Positions 34,245 to 46,234 of a stretch of DNA of 64,000 nt are shown here, piece by piece (positions within the stretch are counted from its first letter, which is position 1; every line of letters starts with the position of its first letter). Position numbers and translations under genes: made by a program. Source of the stretch: Thuidium tamariscinum (lineage: Eukaryota; Streptophyta; Bryopsida; Hypnales; Thuidiaceae); the NCBI GenBank assembly GCA_947034885.2, contig OX344750.2, positions 18,346,053 to 18,410,052 of the forward strand. The letters run 5' to 3'. The notes under the pieces were generated by a model. The model saw nothing but the letters and a program-made list of their open reading frames with translations, did not search any database and was not told the DNA's origin.

Positions 34245-34868
34245 GTCTTTACACTCTCTTTATTTTGGTGTGAGTCTTTTTTCTTTTGAATAAAGTTGTG
34301 AGTCTTTTTCAAAGATATCAAGTAGTAAGGTGGTGGTCAACATTCAACATACAACAAATATAATATTGTACCATTGTTAACTAATGTTTGGGAAGGGGTG
34401 TGCTTTTGCTTCCATGGAAAGTAGGAGTCCTAGCATGCCTACTTTCCATCTAGCCGATGACTCTCTTGTAGCTTTGCACTTGACCAATTATACCATTGTA
34501 ATGTTGCAACTTCCTAGGCAGATAATGATTCTCTACAAATTATAATTAAGTTCATTCCCATGCATGGAGGGATGCATTATCTTACTCCTTCAAAGGGGAA
34601 TGGTTGTAGGCTAGTTGTAGGTTGGTTAACAAAGTTATAAAATGCACAAAAGATAAAGTTAGATGTGGTAATCCACATAGACTTTGTTGTATTTGTATAC
34701 ATAGGAAATTCATTTAGTTATTCCTTGGATAATGGTTCATCCCTTTAACCCTTACATGCCCAAGGCACCAAAATCTGGTGTTTGCAAAACTTTGAAGTTA
34801 AAGAAAACCTAACCAAGTTGTTATTTTTAGTAGTTTATATTTTTGAAGAATTCTTTTCATAGTCTACC
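34245..34868. other. Unassigned DNA
   Basis: A TTAACCCTTACATGCCCAAG sequence at 34745 looks like the left end of a B3-type element, but the rest is not recognisable. Confidence 0.4.
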
Positions 34869-34872
34869 TTAA

Positions 34873-35816
34873 TCCCTAAAGCCCTGAACATTGTTTTTTG
34901 AGATTATAAATTTTTTGGGCAGCTCACTACGGATGGAATTTTTTTTTTCTTTGAAATTTCGATACAATGTGTGCCCGAGGAGTAGCTTTAAGGCCCAACA
35001 ATTTTCATAACTTTTGACTTCACGGTTCAAAAGTTATGGCAGGATATGTTGTTTTCTTTACTTGGCGGGCAGACCGGGCAGCTGAAAAAAACTTCTTCAA
35101 AAAACCTTTTTTTTAAAAAGTGAAATTTCAAATTGGTTCTTTAGGTTTATACAGACATGTGAAGCTTTAAATCAATCCATTCCGATGAATGAGTCAAAAG
35201 TTATGAAGATTTTGAGTTTGAGGTAGTTTGCGGCCAGTTACAGAATCTCTACAGCACAAAAAAAGTTTGAAATTCTTCATTTAATTCAATTTTTCATATT
35301 TTTGGAAAAAAATAAAAACAAAAGGTGTAGATTGTTTATTACAACATTTTAACCATTGGGATTGAAAATTTTCAATTCCATGAATAAAATGTTCACAATT
35401 TAGTATTTTGGCTCATTTTTTACTAATTTCTACTTACTTATTTTTTCCTATATGTTGTACAATTCCAAATGGTTTGAAATTTTTTGAGAATGTAGCCAAC
35501 TTGCATTGAAGTATGAATTCAAAGGATAACCACCATTTTGAATTTTTTTTCACACAAATGTGACCTTGAGAAGTGCAGCTGCCCGGATTTTCGCAGGGAT
35601 AAAAAAACAAATTTTGTCAATTTAAATGCTTATATCTTGCAATCTACACGGTGGAAATTTCTGAAATTTTTTCCACATGTTTACAAACCACCTTACTACA
35701 AGATCCTACGGTTACATAAGTCAAAAATGTGTTTTAAGAAAAAAAAATTGCACTTGTATTAGAAATGGCAGTTTTGGAGCATTTTTGGTAAAAACATAGT
35801 CAAAAACCTTTAGGGG
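34873..35816 (-). mobile_element. Family A TTAA-type element (A5)
   Basis: 944 bp between TTAA at 34869-34872 and 35817-35820, inverted relative to A1. Very close to A3 and to A7 in complement. Right end AAAACCTTTAGGGG. Non-coding. Confidence 0.85.
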
Positions 35817-35820
35817 TTAA

Positions 35821-36947
35821 AATCAAAAATCCAACCTTAAAAATCATTAACTATGATTTTTCTATTTAAAATTTTGTGCATGGGTACCCATTGCAATCTT
35901 GACTTTCTCTAGTGTTGAGGGCTCTTGGAAATGAGCCTCAAATACACTACATCTTGGAGAAAAAATCACATTTTAGAAATTCATTTAAAAAACTGTAATG
36001 TAGATTTTGAAAAGCCTTAAAGTAATTGGGATTATGCATGTTAGGCCCTTTCACCTCATATTTTTTCTCTCACCAACTTCTTAGATTTCAATTGTAAAAA
36101 GACAATTGAAAGACTTCACATCACTTTTGCAATCTTAACACCCTCATGATCAAACATTATAATCTTTCAATCTAGAAGTGATATTGTCATGTTTTCTTTT
36201 CTAAAATGATCTCTAACATGTCTAGTTTGAATTTGTATGGTTACATTTCCAAAAACATTGATAATGCTCATCATAAAGTTGACATTTTGTTCACTGTAAA
36301 GCAAATTCCTAGAAGCTCAAAAAAGGTCTTGGGCATTTAGGGGATAATGCCCACATGATCTAGAGTTGTGTGACCATCTATGTGAAACTGATCCTTGCAT
36401 AGATTTTTGAAGTGTTCATACTAATATAACCTCAAAAGTGTCTTTAAAGGATTTTCTTAAAAACTTTACAAATGGTACAACGTAGCTATAAAATATTAGA
36501 ATCTTTAGTGAATGGTGTAAGTCTTTTTGGAATCTATTAATGATTTATTCTTTCTACAAAGAGCTTTTTTAACAACTAAAATAATGTCTATTGTATGTAT
36601 ACATTAGATTTGGTAGCTTGTTGTCGAAATATTTTAATTTTAGAATTTTGACAGTTTGGCAATTTGCTTTCTTTTTCTTGGGATTTCCACACTTTGTTTT
36701 TTTCTACTTTTTCAATACACCCAGTTTTGGATTATTTTTTTCTATTCATGTGTAAATGAGTTACTTTTTCTAAATTTTCTCAAGAATCATTTTTGGATGT
36801 TCCAAATTGGCAACAATGAAAATTTTCAAATTTTTAAAAAATAGTTCTATAATTTTTTTGATTTTGGACATGTTCCAAATTTTATCTAGTTATTTCTGAA
36901 ACTGACCATCATGTACGATAGTATTTCTAATTTTGATTCTATCTATA
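35821..36947. other. AT-rich unassigned DNA
   Basis: No recognisable gene; some phrases echo family B, but boundaries cannot be set. The Phe-rich frame at 36656-36844 is low complexity. Confidence 0.4.
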
Positions 36948-37322
36948 GTGGAAACACCCAATATTGTGCAAATAAGGAATTCAGCATAGTTGGAGGCAAT
37001 ATTTTCAAAAAATGATATTTTTCTAGTATTAGCGAGTGAAAATCATGAATATTAAAAAAAAAAAATTCGATACAGTATGTAATTTCTACAAATTTTCAAA
37101 GTGTTGTCTGCCTAGACCTGTGAAACTGTTCGGTAGGTGCCCCCAAAACTGAACCTTGCAAAAATCAGCACTCAGTCAACCAGATTCTCCTATGTGTCCT
37201 TCAACTGTGTCAGCTAATTATAATGACACATGTGGCGAATACATTAAGGAAAGTCTACTGACACAATTGGATGAATCTATGGTCCATTCCAAAGAATAGG
37301 TGCAGGAATGGGTGTTTTGCCC
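36948..37322 (+). mobile_element. Family Q element (Q2)
   Basis: 375 bp, end-to-end match to Q1 with many substitutions; GTGGAAACACCCA left, GGGTGTTTTGCC right. Confidence 0.65.
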
Positions 37323-37564
37323 TTATATGCATGAACAAAAAGGAATGGATATTGATACTTTGTCATTCAGTTATTGGCAAAGAGTGGCTAGACTCCAACC
37401 CAACCAACCTTTTCTATGTGAAGGTCAAGTTCAATAGAAATGAAGTCTTTTTCATGGAAAAAGAATGCCATGTGTCATTTTTAAATGGTGTGAGATGATG
37501 TGGCCCATGAGAATGTGACAATGAAATTCAATTTCAACACCTTAGTGTTGAATCAGACCTTCAT
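37323..37564. other. Short unassigned spacer
   Basis: Contains part of a 75-codon frame (37271-37498) that begins inside Q2 and is not conserved in Q1. Confidence 0.35.
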
Positions 37565-37945
37565 GTATAAGGTAAAACTACTTATTTTCAACCAAAAACC
37601 ATTGAACTTATAGGATGCACCTATTTTCAACCAAGGCTAAAAAAGATTTTCAATCAAAAGCTTGGAATGTACTTTTTTCTCATTTTTAAGGTTGGGACTA
37701 ATGAGGTCATGACAGATGTCCTAAAGTGTCCTAATGTGTGCTAGAAGTACCTATCAAGAAAATAATCTCTTGAATGATCAGAATTAGAAGAGTTTAGACA
37801 TTGATCATGGGTTCAAAACACATTTTGGCTTTCAAAAATCATAGTAATTTCAGTTTTGAGAATAACCTTGTGAAAAAATTTCAATCCCCATATTTCCTAT
37901 CTTGCTACATGAAAAAAATTTGCATACCCTCACACTCCTCACTTG
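37565..37945 (-). mobile_element. Half copy of foldback family O (O3)
   Basis: Follows the right arm of O1: ATTTTCAACCAAGGCTA, AAGGTTGGGACTAATGAG, GAAGAGTTTAGACATTGATC and TTTCCTATCTT blocks in order. Confidence 0.5.
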
Positions 37946-37975
37946 TCAGGATGTGTTCCAAAATAGCTTAAGTGT

Positions 37976-38070
37976 CCTGCCAAGCCACTTGTGGCTGGCA
38001 AGTTTGTATTTTATTTTTGTTGGAAATGAAATCTCGTTTCATTTGTTTAAAATTTTTTTTTAAAAAAAAT
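37976..38070 (+). repeat. Family V retroposon-like 3' end
   Basis: GCCACTTGTGGCTGG, GTTTGTATTTTATTTT, AATGAAATCTCGTTTCAT hairpin, TTGTTT and an A/T-rich tail. The best preserved copy. Confidence 0.55.
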
Positions 38071-38742
38071 AGCTTAAGTGATTGGGTATGGGTGGTGCTA
38101 CCTTAATTTGTTAAAACACCAGGTCAACAGTTTAAAAGTTATGGTCGAAAGTCTTTTTTTTTTTTTTTTTAACCAAATGGACAATTTCCACTGAAAGAGG
38201 AAACAGTACAAGTGAGACCAAGGGAGCAAGTCCCCGGCGAGAAGATTTACATTTTTAAAATTTTTTGAGAGGGTCTAAAGTCATCTTTCTGCAGTTAAAG
38301 TAACCCCACGTATTCATGTGCATTTAAAATTCTTGTTGCAACGGAGAGCTGTTTCATTGGTTTGAAATTTCTTTTTCTTTTAATTCTAAAAGAAAAAGTG
38401 ATGACGGACTTGTGGGGATTTACACCAGAACACAATCTATTTAGGGGTCAATGTGAGTAAAATTTGAGTCCAATGTTGAGTGGAGGGTATCTTTGAAAAG
38501 TCAGGATGCCATAATGGTGGTGTGTGTGATCAACTTTGTGATGATTTTTGGGGCATCAATTTTAAATTTTTTTAAATTTTTTTAAATTTATGCTTTTATG
38601 ATGATTCCATTTTGATTGCATGGAGTGAATTTGTAATCTGGTCACACATTTCCACGATGGTGTCGTTGTGGTCAATGGCATGCATTTGAAATAATAAAGA
38701 CCAACATGGATTTGGGCTTCAATTTGGAAGGAAGAGCATGTT
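38071..38742. other. Unassigned DNA
   Basis: Includes a T run at 38157-38170 and TTTAAATTT repeats near 38560-38590; no gene. Confidence 0.4.
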
Positions 38743-39019
38743 TAAGGTGGGTACACCCAAAAGCGCCATGTTCCTAAAAGCACCATCTACAGTGCACATA
38801 CATTTCCGAAATCAGTCATGTTCACAGACTATAGATGGCGCTTTCAGAAACAGACTTTTACTGTTAATAACTTTTGCATACAGTATCAAAATCGTGCGTT
38901 CTTTGGTGCGGTGGAACATGCTTTCACTTGCCAATAAGACTACATAAAAATTTGAACTAATTAATAGCAGGAACTAGGCTCAGTATGAATAAGTGGCGCT
39001 TTTGGGTGTACCTACCTTA
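38743..39019 (-). mobile_element. Family F TIR element, full (F3)
   Basis: 277 bp, inverted relative to F2. Ends TAAGGTGGGTACACCC and GGGTGTACCTACCTTA differ by one base over 16. Contains the single GTGGGTAC that is duplicated around X1 in F1. Confidence 0.8.
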
Positions 39020-39942
39020 TATGGAGCGTGGTAAATGATAACATCAAAACCCCGCTGAAATTTTTGCATTTTTGCATTTTTAATTTTTTTTTCAAATTCA
39101 GAATTCAAATTCGGAATTAGAGACCCCAAATTAGTAGGAAGGACCCTGAACATTCCAAAAAATCCAACACAAATATAAACCCCAAACCCTTGTCAACCCC
39201 TAGTAAAATGAGATTTATCCCGTTGGGCCCACTTTCGATGGTATCATTTAACGTCCTGCTATTTATATGGCACACAATGAAATAATCTATTTCAAAGGTG
39301 AAAGATATCCTTTCCATTTTGAAATCACAATGACATTAAAATGATGAAACAATTTATTGGCTATGTCCTTTGGACAAAAGTATGGCATAGACAAAGTTGT
39401 TTTTGTTTTTGTTTTTTCTGACACAAATGAAACGGACTTTAAGCTTGGATGGATGTTTTTCTTACAACAATGAAATGGAATTTCGACATGGATGCTTTGT
39501 GTATAGTTTCCCCTTCAATGAAAATTGTCCACATGCTTACAAATTTTTTTACTTATTTATTTAAAATGGCATAAAACTCTTGTATTGATGATGACTTTTT
39601 TAGTTACAAATGAAATAGAATTTTACTGCAAAGAAAAAAAAAATACAAACCCACAAGCCACAAGTGTTGTCGTTCTTCAAACAAAAAAATGTTTGTGGCA
39701 TCCTTTATGGGTTAAGGTCCACACGCACCACTATTGAAAATTGAACTTGTTTACTATCATTAAACACCTTCTTTTTTAATTGAACCATAATGACAAGTGG
39801 AAAAGACAACTAACTTCTCTACTGCACTTTAGCATGCATTATTTAAACACCACATCGAACAAACCTTGGATTCTAATTGGTGTACCAAAAATCAACACTA
39901 GACTTTCAAAGTCCCTCCTCTCTTGTTTCGATTGCACACGTC
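39020..39942. other. Unassigned DNA with two family V ends
   Basis: Minus-strand V ends at about 39400-39440 (AAAAAC-type tail) and 39585-39680. Family P-like phrases near 39100. No convincing gene. Confidence 0.4.
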
Positions 39943-39945
39943 TAA

Positions 39946-40076
39946 GAGCATCCCCATGCCTGCTCTCCAAAGCAACACTTCAAACATTTGGGACCACTGA
40001 TTTTCGTTGTCACAGGAAGATTAGTGGTCTAAAATGTTTGAAGTGTTACTTTGAAGAGCAAGCATGGGGATGCTCT
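39946..40076. mobile_element. Family I foldback miniature element (I3)
   Basis: 131 bp hairpin, GAGCATCCCCATGC left and GCATGGGGATGCTC right, a perfect 14 bp inverted repeat within a longer stem. Flanked by TAA at 39943-39945 and 40077-40079, a PIF/Harbinger-type duplication. Confidence 0.85.
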
Positions 40077-40079
40077 AAC

Positions 40080-40709
40080 ATACTCAATATGTAATTTTGG
40101 GTGTCATTTTTCAGTGTCATTTTTCAGGGGGTCCAAATGTAGGTGTTGCTTTGGAGAGCAATAATGATTACTCGTACACATCCCCTCATGTCAACACGAA
40201 AAGCACGGCATGGTTGCAATCACATATTGGGCTCCCCCAGACAAGCAGACATTTAAAAGGGAAGAAAGTAAAAACTTGTACAACGACAGAGCAGCCAGTA
40301 GTAATCAACCTCCATGGACCCCCGGACCCCGGACCCCTGGGCCCCCGGCCCGGCAGCAGTCCCAGACGTTTCCGTCGTCTCTCCCCCCGTCGTCCATCCG
40401 CAGCTCTGGTTGGCAGAACATTTTCCAGACTGGACCAAAAGCGCCTGGTCCGGTCGAGGCTCACTCCTCATAGGAGAGTCAGGGTTCCGAGAAGATAGGC
40501 CTTTCCATTCCAGGACATTCTTGCAGAAGCAAATCTATGCAATCTATGACACCAAACTGGAACTCAAACCGGGGGGGTTGCACCTTTCCGCAGACGGAGC
40601 AAAATACATTTATAAGAAAAATCATTGTTATCGTAACAACGCATAGTAAATATCATAGACTCAAATTGGAAGGGAAAAGAGATCCCCAAATCCCGTTTTT
40701 ATCTATACC
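40080..40709. other. GC-richer patch without recognisable gene
   Basis: CCCGGACC-type tracts at 40318-40360. Overlapping frames of 87-133 codons on both strands are Pro/Arg/Ser-rich and show no known motif. Confidence 0.4.
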
Positions 40710-40713
40710 TTAA

Positions 40714-40857
40714 TCCATTAAAGACGAAGTCGATGACTAGTTGATGACTCTAGCTGAAAATGATAGATTTTCATTGGTAGTCACTTCTGCTGCTGATGAA
40801 AAGATGTCATTTCCAACCAAATATTCATTTGTTGTCATTGACTTGGTCTTTAATGGG
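40714..40857. mobile_element. Family D small TTAA-type element
   Basis: 144 bp between TTAA at 40710-40713 and 40858-40861. Ends TCCATTAAAGACGAAGTC and complement CCCATTAAAGACCAAGTC match at 16 of 18. The smallest TTAA element here. Confidence 0.8.
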
Positions 40858-40909
40858 TTAAGAGATGCTTTTTGTTGTTTTGTTTTGTTTGTCACGTTGA
40901 GATCTCCAA

Positions 40910-41100
40910 AACCGTGCCTCCCTCGATTGTGTCCTTGGTCCCGTTAGAAAGCTCTCGGTGTGGAGGGGTGCATGCACTTTGTTTTCTTGGCATTCCAACC
41001 TGCGGTGTGAAAGTTATGGATTTTTGAGATATTTTGGGTTCTAAAAAATTCGAAAATTACTTTTACTTTTGTTTTGGTCGTGGCAACAGCACAAGGCACA
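40910..41100 (+). repeat. Family T repeat (T2)
   Basis: Matches T1 (7495-7700): GAAAGCTCTCGGTG, GGGTTCTAAAAAA, GCACAAGGCACACTA. It directly abuts H1. Confidence 0.5.
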
Positions 41101-41274
41101 CTAAGGTAAATCATCCCATTACGGACCAAATGGGAGCAAACCCATTGTAGGTCAAATTGCATTGGTGGTGTACATTTAAGAACTAGTAAGAATGTACACC
41201 ACCACTAAAACCTGACCCACAATGGGTCTGCTCCCATTTATTCTGTAATGGGGTAGTTCACCCTAGTTTATGTG
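41101..41274. mobile_element. Family H foldback miniature element (H1)
   Basis: About 174 bp, long inverted arms: AAATGGGAGCAAACCCATTG against its near-complement at 41219-41240; outer ends CTAAGGTAAATCATCCC and GGGGTAGTTCACCCTAG. Close to H2. Confidence 0.75.
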
Positions 41275-41995
41275 GAAAACCAAGAAACAAAACTAACAAC
41301 CTTCATTTGTTTCAAAAAACAAAACAACAAACAAATCAAAAATAAGACTAATAACTCTACAACTTGAATTAAATCATTCAAGCAAACGATGTCCATTCCC
41401 CCGTAGTTGAACGAACAAATGAAAAAGCTTGGGGGTACCGAAAGTACCCTTTGATAGTATGGGATTGATGTATTGACGAGGCTTTCAGAGGCTGATGTTC
41501 GACCTACCTCCGTTCCACCCCAATTAACTTGGACGTAATTTCTAATGACCTATCAATTCGAATTCGTTGGTACTGCAGTCAACAAAGGGGGCCGGAAGTC
41601 CAACAAATTAAGCCTACCATACCATCGGACGAATGACCGTACGACGTACATATAGGCAAGCTTTGAGCTGAATGGTTATTAATTATGAGCGTCCATCCCG
41701 GACTCCCTGCTGAGGTTGGCCAGGCCCGGGCCGGGATGTCCGGGACTCCGGGTGCAAGTGAATGTCAGGGGATGGAAAAAAAAAGTTGGTGCAATTGAAT
41801 CTGCAAGGGACCAGTCCCCAGCCTTGCAACAACAATTTTCATGTGGATTTTAATTAAATGAAAATTATTAATGTTAATGGTTGCCATGTGTTACCTTACT
41901 CCCTTGCAACAGCAGGGGCTGAAAATTTTAAAAATTTCCATTCACGATACAATTAATTTGCAATTTTTGAATCCATATTTGCAATTAAGGTAGGA
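41275..41995. other. Unassigned DNA, partly GC-balanced
   Basis: 41440-41790 looks unlike the AT-rich repeats and has no recognisable frame. It may be remnant unique sequence. Confidence 0.4.
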
Positions 41996-43240
41996 GGTCC
42001 TTAAATGGAGCATCTAAGGGCTGGAACTGAATTTTGAAGAGGTGAAACATCTTGAAATATTTTTCAATAAGTTTTCCTTGAAAGACAAGTGGAATTGACA
42101 TCTCACCCAAGTCATTTCATGTTTTTTGGAGCTTGGTATAATTAGTTATGAAGTTTTGAAGTTGAAGTGGCATAGGGCTCTGAAATGGAGCACTTCCTAA
42201 AATGTAGACAATTTTTACATTACTGAGGGCTATAAAAAAGCAACATGTACAAACAAGGTACATTTAACCCTTAAGTTACCCAAGGCATTTTCTGGCTATG
42301 AAACCACTGAAAACTGCCATTTTTGCTGCAATCACTCAAAAAACCTAAAAAAACTTTTTTCTTAGAATCTAACTATAGGATCTTGTACTTCACTTGTTTC
42401 AAATCACGTGGTAAGAATTTCATGAAGTTTGACCGTACAGATTGGAAGATATTAGCATTTGAAGTTGAAAAAAAAAAATTCAATTGTGGCCTGCAATTTC
42501 AGGTGACTTTGATGGCCATTTGTGGGGTTTTTTTGCACTACACATCATAAGGTTAAAAATTTTATCTTAAAAATTTGAGTTGAGAGTTGAGGAAAAAAAT
42601 TTCAGAATGTCAAAACTTGATTTTCACATATAAAAAAATTGTTAAGTAGAAGTAGGTCCAAAGTTGAACGAAATACTAAATTGTTAATAGCCCTTAGATG
42701 GAATAAAAAAATCATAATCCCAACGGTGGGATTGTTCTTGAAAACAAACTTAACCTTGTCAAATAAAAAAAATTGAAAAAAATTGAAAATTGCATTCAAA
42801 AATGAATTCTATAAGTTGCCTTTTGAAGAAGATGCTTAGATTGCCCGAAAAACAAGATTGTCCATAACTTTTTCATTATTAGTCCAAATAGGATGAATCA
42901 AAGCTTCAAATGTAGACAAAAACATAATCTTTCAGAAAATAAATTGAAAAAAATAAATTTCATTTTTTTGTTGGTTTTTTTTTCTGCCCACCGAACTGCT
43001 TTTTTGACTTTGGATGGCAAAACTTCTGCTCCCATGCACCGATTTAAAAAATATATATTATTTTTAGAAAGATGATGTGATTCTTTATCTTCAAAAAAAG
43101 TTTCAAAAAATGAGGTCAAAATTTCAAGTCACACGAGCCTGCCTGAAATCCCAAGTGTCCCTCGAGGGGACTTTGGGACTTTAGAGGTTAAAGAGGTGTT
43201 CTATTTTGGAGCCTGCTCCGTTTCAAAACCTCCTATTTTA
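41996..43240 (+). mobile_element. Family G element carrying B3 (G3)
   Basis: G sequence at 41996-42267 and 43188-43240: left end TAAGGTAGGAGGTCC, right end AACCTCCTATTTTA. Without the insert it is about 321 bp, matching G1 (332 bp). Confidence 0.8.
42268..43187 (-). mobile_element. Family B element inside G3 (B3)
   Basis: 920 bp between TTAA at 42264-42267 and 43188-43191. Inverted relative to B1. Left end CCCTTAAGTTACCC; right end complement CCTCTAAAGTCCC. G1 has one TTAA at this place (8828-8831). Confidence 0.85.
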
Positions 43241-44399
43241 GTGGCCCCAAAATTGGGGTGGAAGTGTCTACAATGTTTAAATATTTTAGGACAAAATAGG
43301 AGGCTTTTTTTACTTGCATCCTAGAATGACTTGGAGGGGCTAAGCAAGAGGGCTAGTTTATCCCAACCCCAACAACAAGATCTAATGTGGTATCCTAAAA
43401 TAGATAGATAGACTCAAAAAAGATTTGCTTAAAGACTTTTTCAAGGTTGGGATTATTAATTGGTCAAAATTATGTTATGTTCCTATTGGAGAGATTCCTT
43501 TCTTTTCAAATAAAAATTGGTCAATAATGGGCAATTCTATTGAAGATAGGTACGGTATTTGATAAGAAAAAAAAAGTGATTATTTGAAGAAAAGTAGGAC
43601 AAGCCTAAAAGTGGCTTCGGTTTGATAACCTTCACCTTCAAGATTTTAGAACATAATTGATGTCTTAAACTAAGTTTGGCAACTCAATCACCTTTGTAGA
43701 ATAGTGTATAAATTGTACCCCATCTTGTACATTGAAGTTGTGCATTGGCAATGACCTTGAGACTTTCAAAAATAGTTCAGACCTATAAGAGTTTCTTTAC
43801 ACCTTACAAATTTCAAACTATAAGAGCTTCTTTACACTCTGAGGTGACCTAGCTATACAAATTTTTCCTATAAAAGTAAGTGGCACTAGTTTACCAAAGT
43901 CACTTTACAATTCCATTTGTTCAAAAATAAATAAATCACTTTACAATGAAACAATGCACGTTGAACTTTATTTTATCGTACTATTCCGCACAAAATTAAA
44001 ACTTTGTAGATATGTTAATTCTACAAGTGACAATATCCCTTTCCCTTTTACTATTTGAACAAATGAGTATAATACCACTTCTCGGTTCTAAGGCATATTA
44101 CTTCAAAAAATCCATAGCAAATTTATACTTTATCACAAGAATATGATTCTATTTCCTATGACTTTGTATCCTATTTGGCTCCACAAGTGTAAAATGAAAA
44201 ATGGAAGGTTGCTCCTCTTTCTCAACCCCATCTGCAATTGTCGCCACCATTTCGAAGCTTAAGGAAAAAACACCTAATACCACACCTGCACCTTGCATTC
44301 GACCCTACACTCATCCAAAACCATCCATAGACTACAATTAATGTGTTTGCCAAATGCTTGACTCTAATTTGCCAACACATATTAAGAACGCATATCAAA
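43241..44399. other. AT-rich unassigned DNA
   Basis: No frame of note and no assigned repeat family. Confidence 0.4.
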
Positions 44400-44647
44400 A
44401 TCTGATTGGCTCATTGCTGATTTTAGCAATGTTCAAATTTGAGGGCATCTATTGAACAATTTCAGTGGTCTAAGGAACCAACACTTTGGAAAGTCATAGA
44501 AATTAAATATGACATCCAATTTTTTATTTTTTATTTTGAATATTCATGATTTTCACTCCCTAATACTAGAAAATATTTTTTTGTAGAAAAAGATGCCTCC
44601 AACTACGCTGGATTCCTTCTTTGGACAGTTTTGGGTGTTTCCACCGT
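44400..44647 (-). mobile_element. Family Q partial copy (Q3)
   Basis: Inverted and partial: ATTCATGATTTTCACT, ATGCCTCCAACTA, GGATTCCTTCTTTGGAC and the end TTTTGGGTGTTTCCAC match Q1/Q2. Confidence 0.55.
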
Positions 44648-45094
44648 ACCTTGAGTTTCTGGATCCACAATGGCCATAATTTAATTTAATTTTTTTTGGA
44701 AGGGGGGTTGGTGCAGTTGCTGCAGCCAATAAGCCACTTAACTTAACATTTGTTCATTTGTTTCAAAAATAAATTAGTTAATGAACTAAATAACTTACAT
44801 TTGTTGCCCATAAGCATCTACTGGCAAGCATCTCTACCCAAAGTCATGATGCTCAGCAATAGCCTTTTTGTAATTTAATGACTGGATAAAATATAAAGAC
44901 TCCCAAGTCCCAACCATTTCCTGAGGCAGTAGTCTGGAACAACTTGTCACCAGTAAAGTACACCACTTCCTTTCATTATTGTTTAAAAAAAAATTGGAAA
45001 AAATTGAAAAAACAAGCTTTTAGTACAAAGGGGAAAAAATAACCACATGGGCATGTGGGGATCCACAACTGAATGGAGTGGAACTGGGCATTTT
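44648..45094. other. Unassigned DNA
   Basis: No gene or assigned family. Confidence 0.4.
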
Positions 45095-45575
45095 TTTCAT
45101 ATTTGAAGAAGTGCCATAGTGGCATTAGAGGGGATTTGAGGCCTCCAAACAGCCGTTTTCAGGGTTGTTGCCTGAAACTATTCCCGTAATTGCTGGTCGC
45201 CGTCCTGAAATATGAAAAGAAGCCCAAATTTTTTGTAATTTAAAAAAAATAATATTTCATGACGTGGCACTCTCTCGACCATGTAGGATTCCTGTTCACG
45301 CAGTAGAAACTGTGTTCCCGCAATCCAGGAACCCATAGTCTTCCAATGGCCTCAAAAATCCCCTAATGACAATATAATAGTGCTCCAAATTGCAACATTC
45401 ATCCACTTATTGGATGTATAGTATGATTTTCATCCACAATGAGGTGATTTCATCTAATATTTTTTATAATTTCAAAGTTGTATGACAATTTCATCCAAGT
45501 TTTTTGACATTTTTTGTAATGTTTTTTAGCCAGATTATTTTTTCTGGTGCAATCTGGCACTAGGAAGCCAAAAGA
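45095..45575 (+). mobile_element. Family L copy carrying M1
   Basis: GAAGAAGTGCCATAGTGG, then insertion M1, then AGTGCTCCAAATTGCAAC through to GTGCAATCTGGCACTAG, otherwise colinear with L1 at 13480-13735. Confidence 0.65.
45126..45366 (-). mobile_element. Family M TIR element inside L (M1)
   Basis: About 241 bp; left end TAGAGGGGATTTGAGGCC, right end GGCCTCAAAAATCCCCTA. Its complement matches M2. L1 lacks it, so it inserted into an existing L copy. I could not settle the target duplication. Confidence 0.7.
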
Positions 45576-46098
45576 AGCCGTGGTGTGGAGTACTACCTTC
45601 TACGCACGACAATTGGCACAAAATTGATCCAACATGTCTATCATTGTATGACATCTTTTGTACTGTGGGTCAGTTATTAGTGTGGTACACAATATCTGGA
45701 GTAATCAGAGTAAGGCAATATTGTAATCAGTGTAATACTGTCTTTTTCTTTTCTTTCTTTTCTTTCCTTTCGTAATACTGTCTTTGGGTATCAATGGTAA
45801 CAAATTAACAGTTGTTAAAAAAATATTGACAAAACTCTGCCCCATCAGGACACTTCTGGCTGGCGGGTTTGTACTCTATTTTGTGCAATGGAATCTGTTT
45901 CATTTGTTTTAAGGAAAAAGAAATAAAAAATAACTAACTAACAGTTGCTGTTTTCTTTACTTTTTTTACTTTTTTTACTTTTAAGAAAAAAGCTGTTCTT
46001 GAAAAGATGCTGATTTGTTTGATTTTGAAAGAAAAGAGGCAATGTTTCAAAATAAAATAAAAAAACAAAACAAGAAGAGCAAGCTCAAAATTAATGTG
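45576..46098. other. Unassigned DNA with family V end
   Basis: Family V end at about 45841-45935 (CACTTCTGGCTGG, GTTTGTACTC, TTTCATTTGTTT, A-rich tail). Short CTTTT repeats near 45735-45770. Confidence 0.4.
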
Positions 46099-46101
46099 TA
46101 A

Positions 46102-46231
46102 GAGCAAGGCCACGCCTCCATTGTGAAGCAACATTGTGAATGTTTTGCACCATTGATCTTCCTTTGATAAGGGAGATCAATGGTGTAAAACATTTACAAT
46201 GTTGTTTTACAGTGCAGTTGTAGGGTTGCTC
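46102..46231. mobile_element. Family I foldback miniature element (I1)
   Basis: 130 bp hairpin, GAGCAAGGC left and GGTTGCTC right, flanked by TAA at 46099-46101 and 46232-46234. Close to I2. Confidence 0.8.
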
Positions 46232-46234
46232 TAA

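Noticed and set aside
34745-34868. Complete TTAA element starting at 34749
   Set aside because: Only the left end (TTAACCCTTACATGCCC) resembles B3; no matching right end or body.
40097-40646. Overlapping frames of 87-133 codons
   Set aside because: Translations of CCCGGACC-type tracts in several frames; no protein similarity that I recognise.
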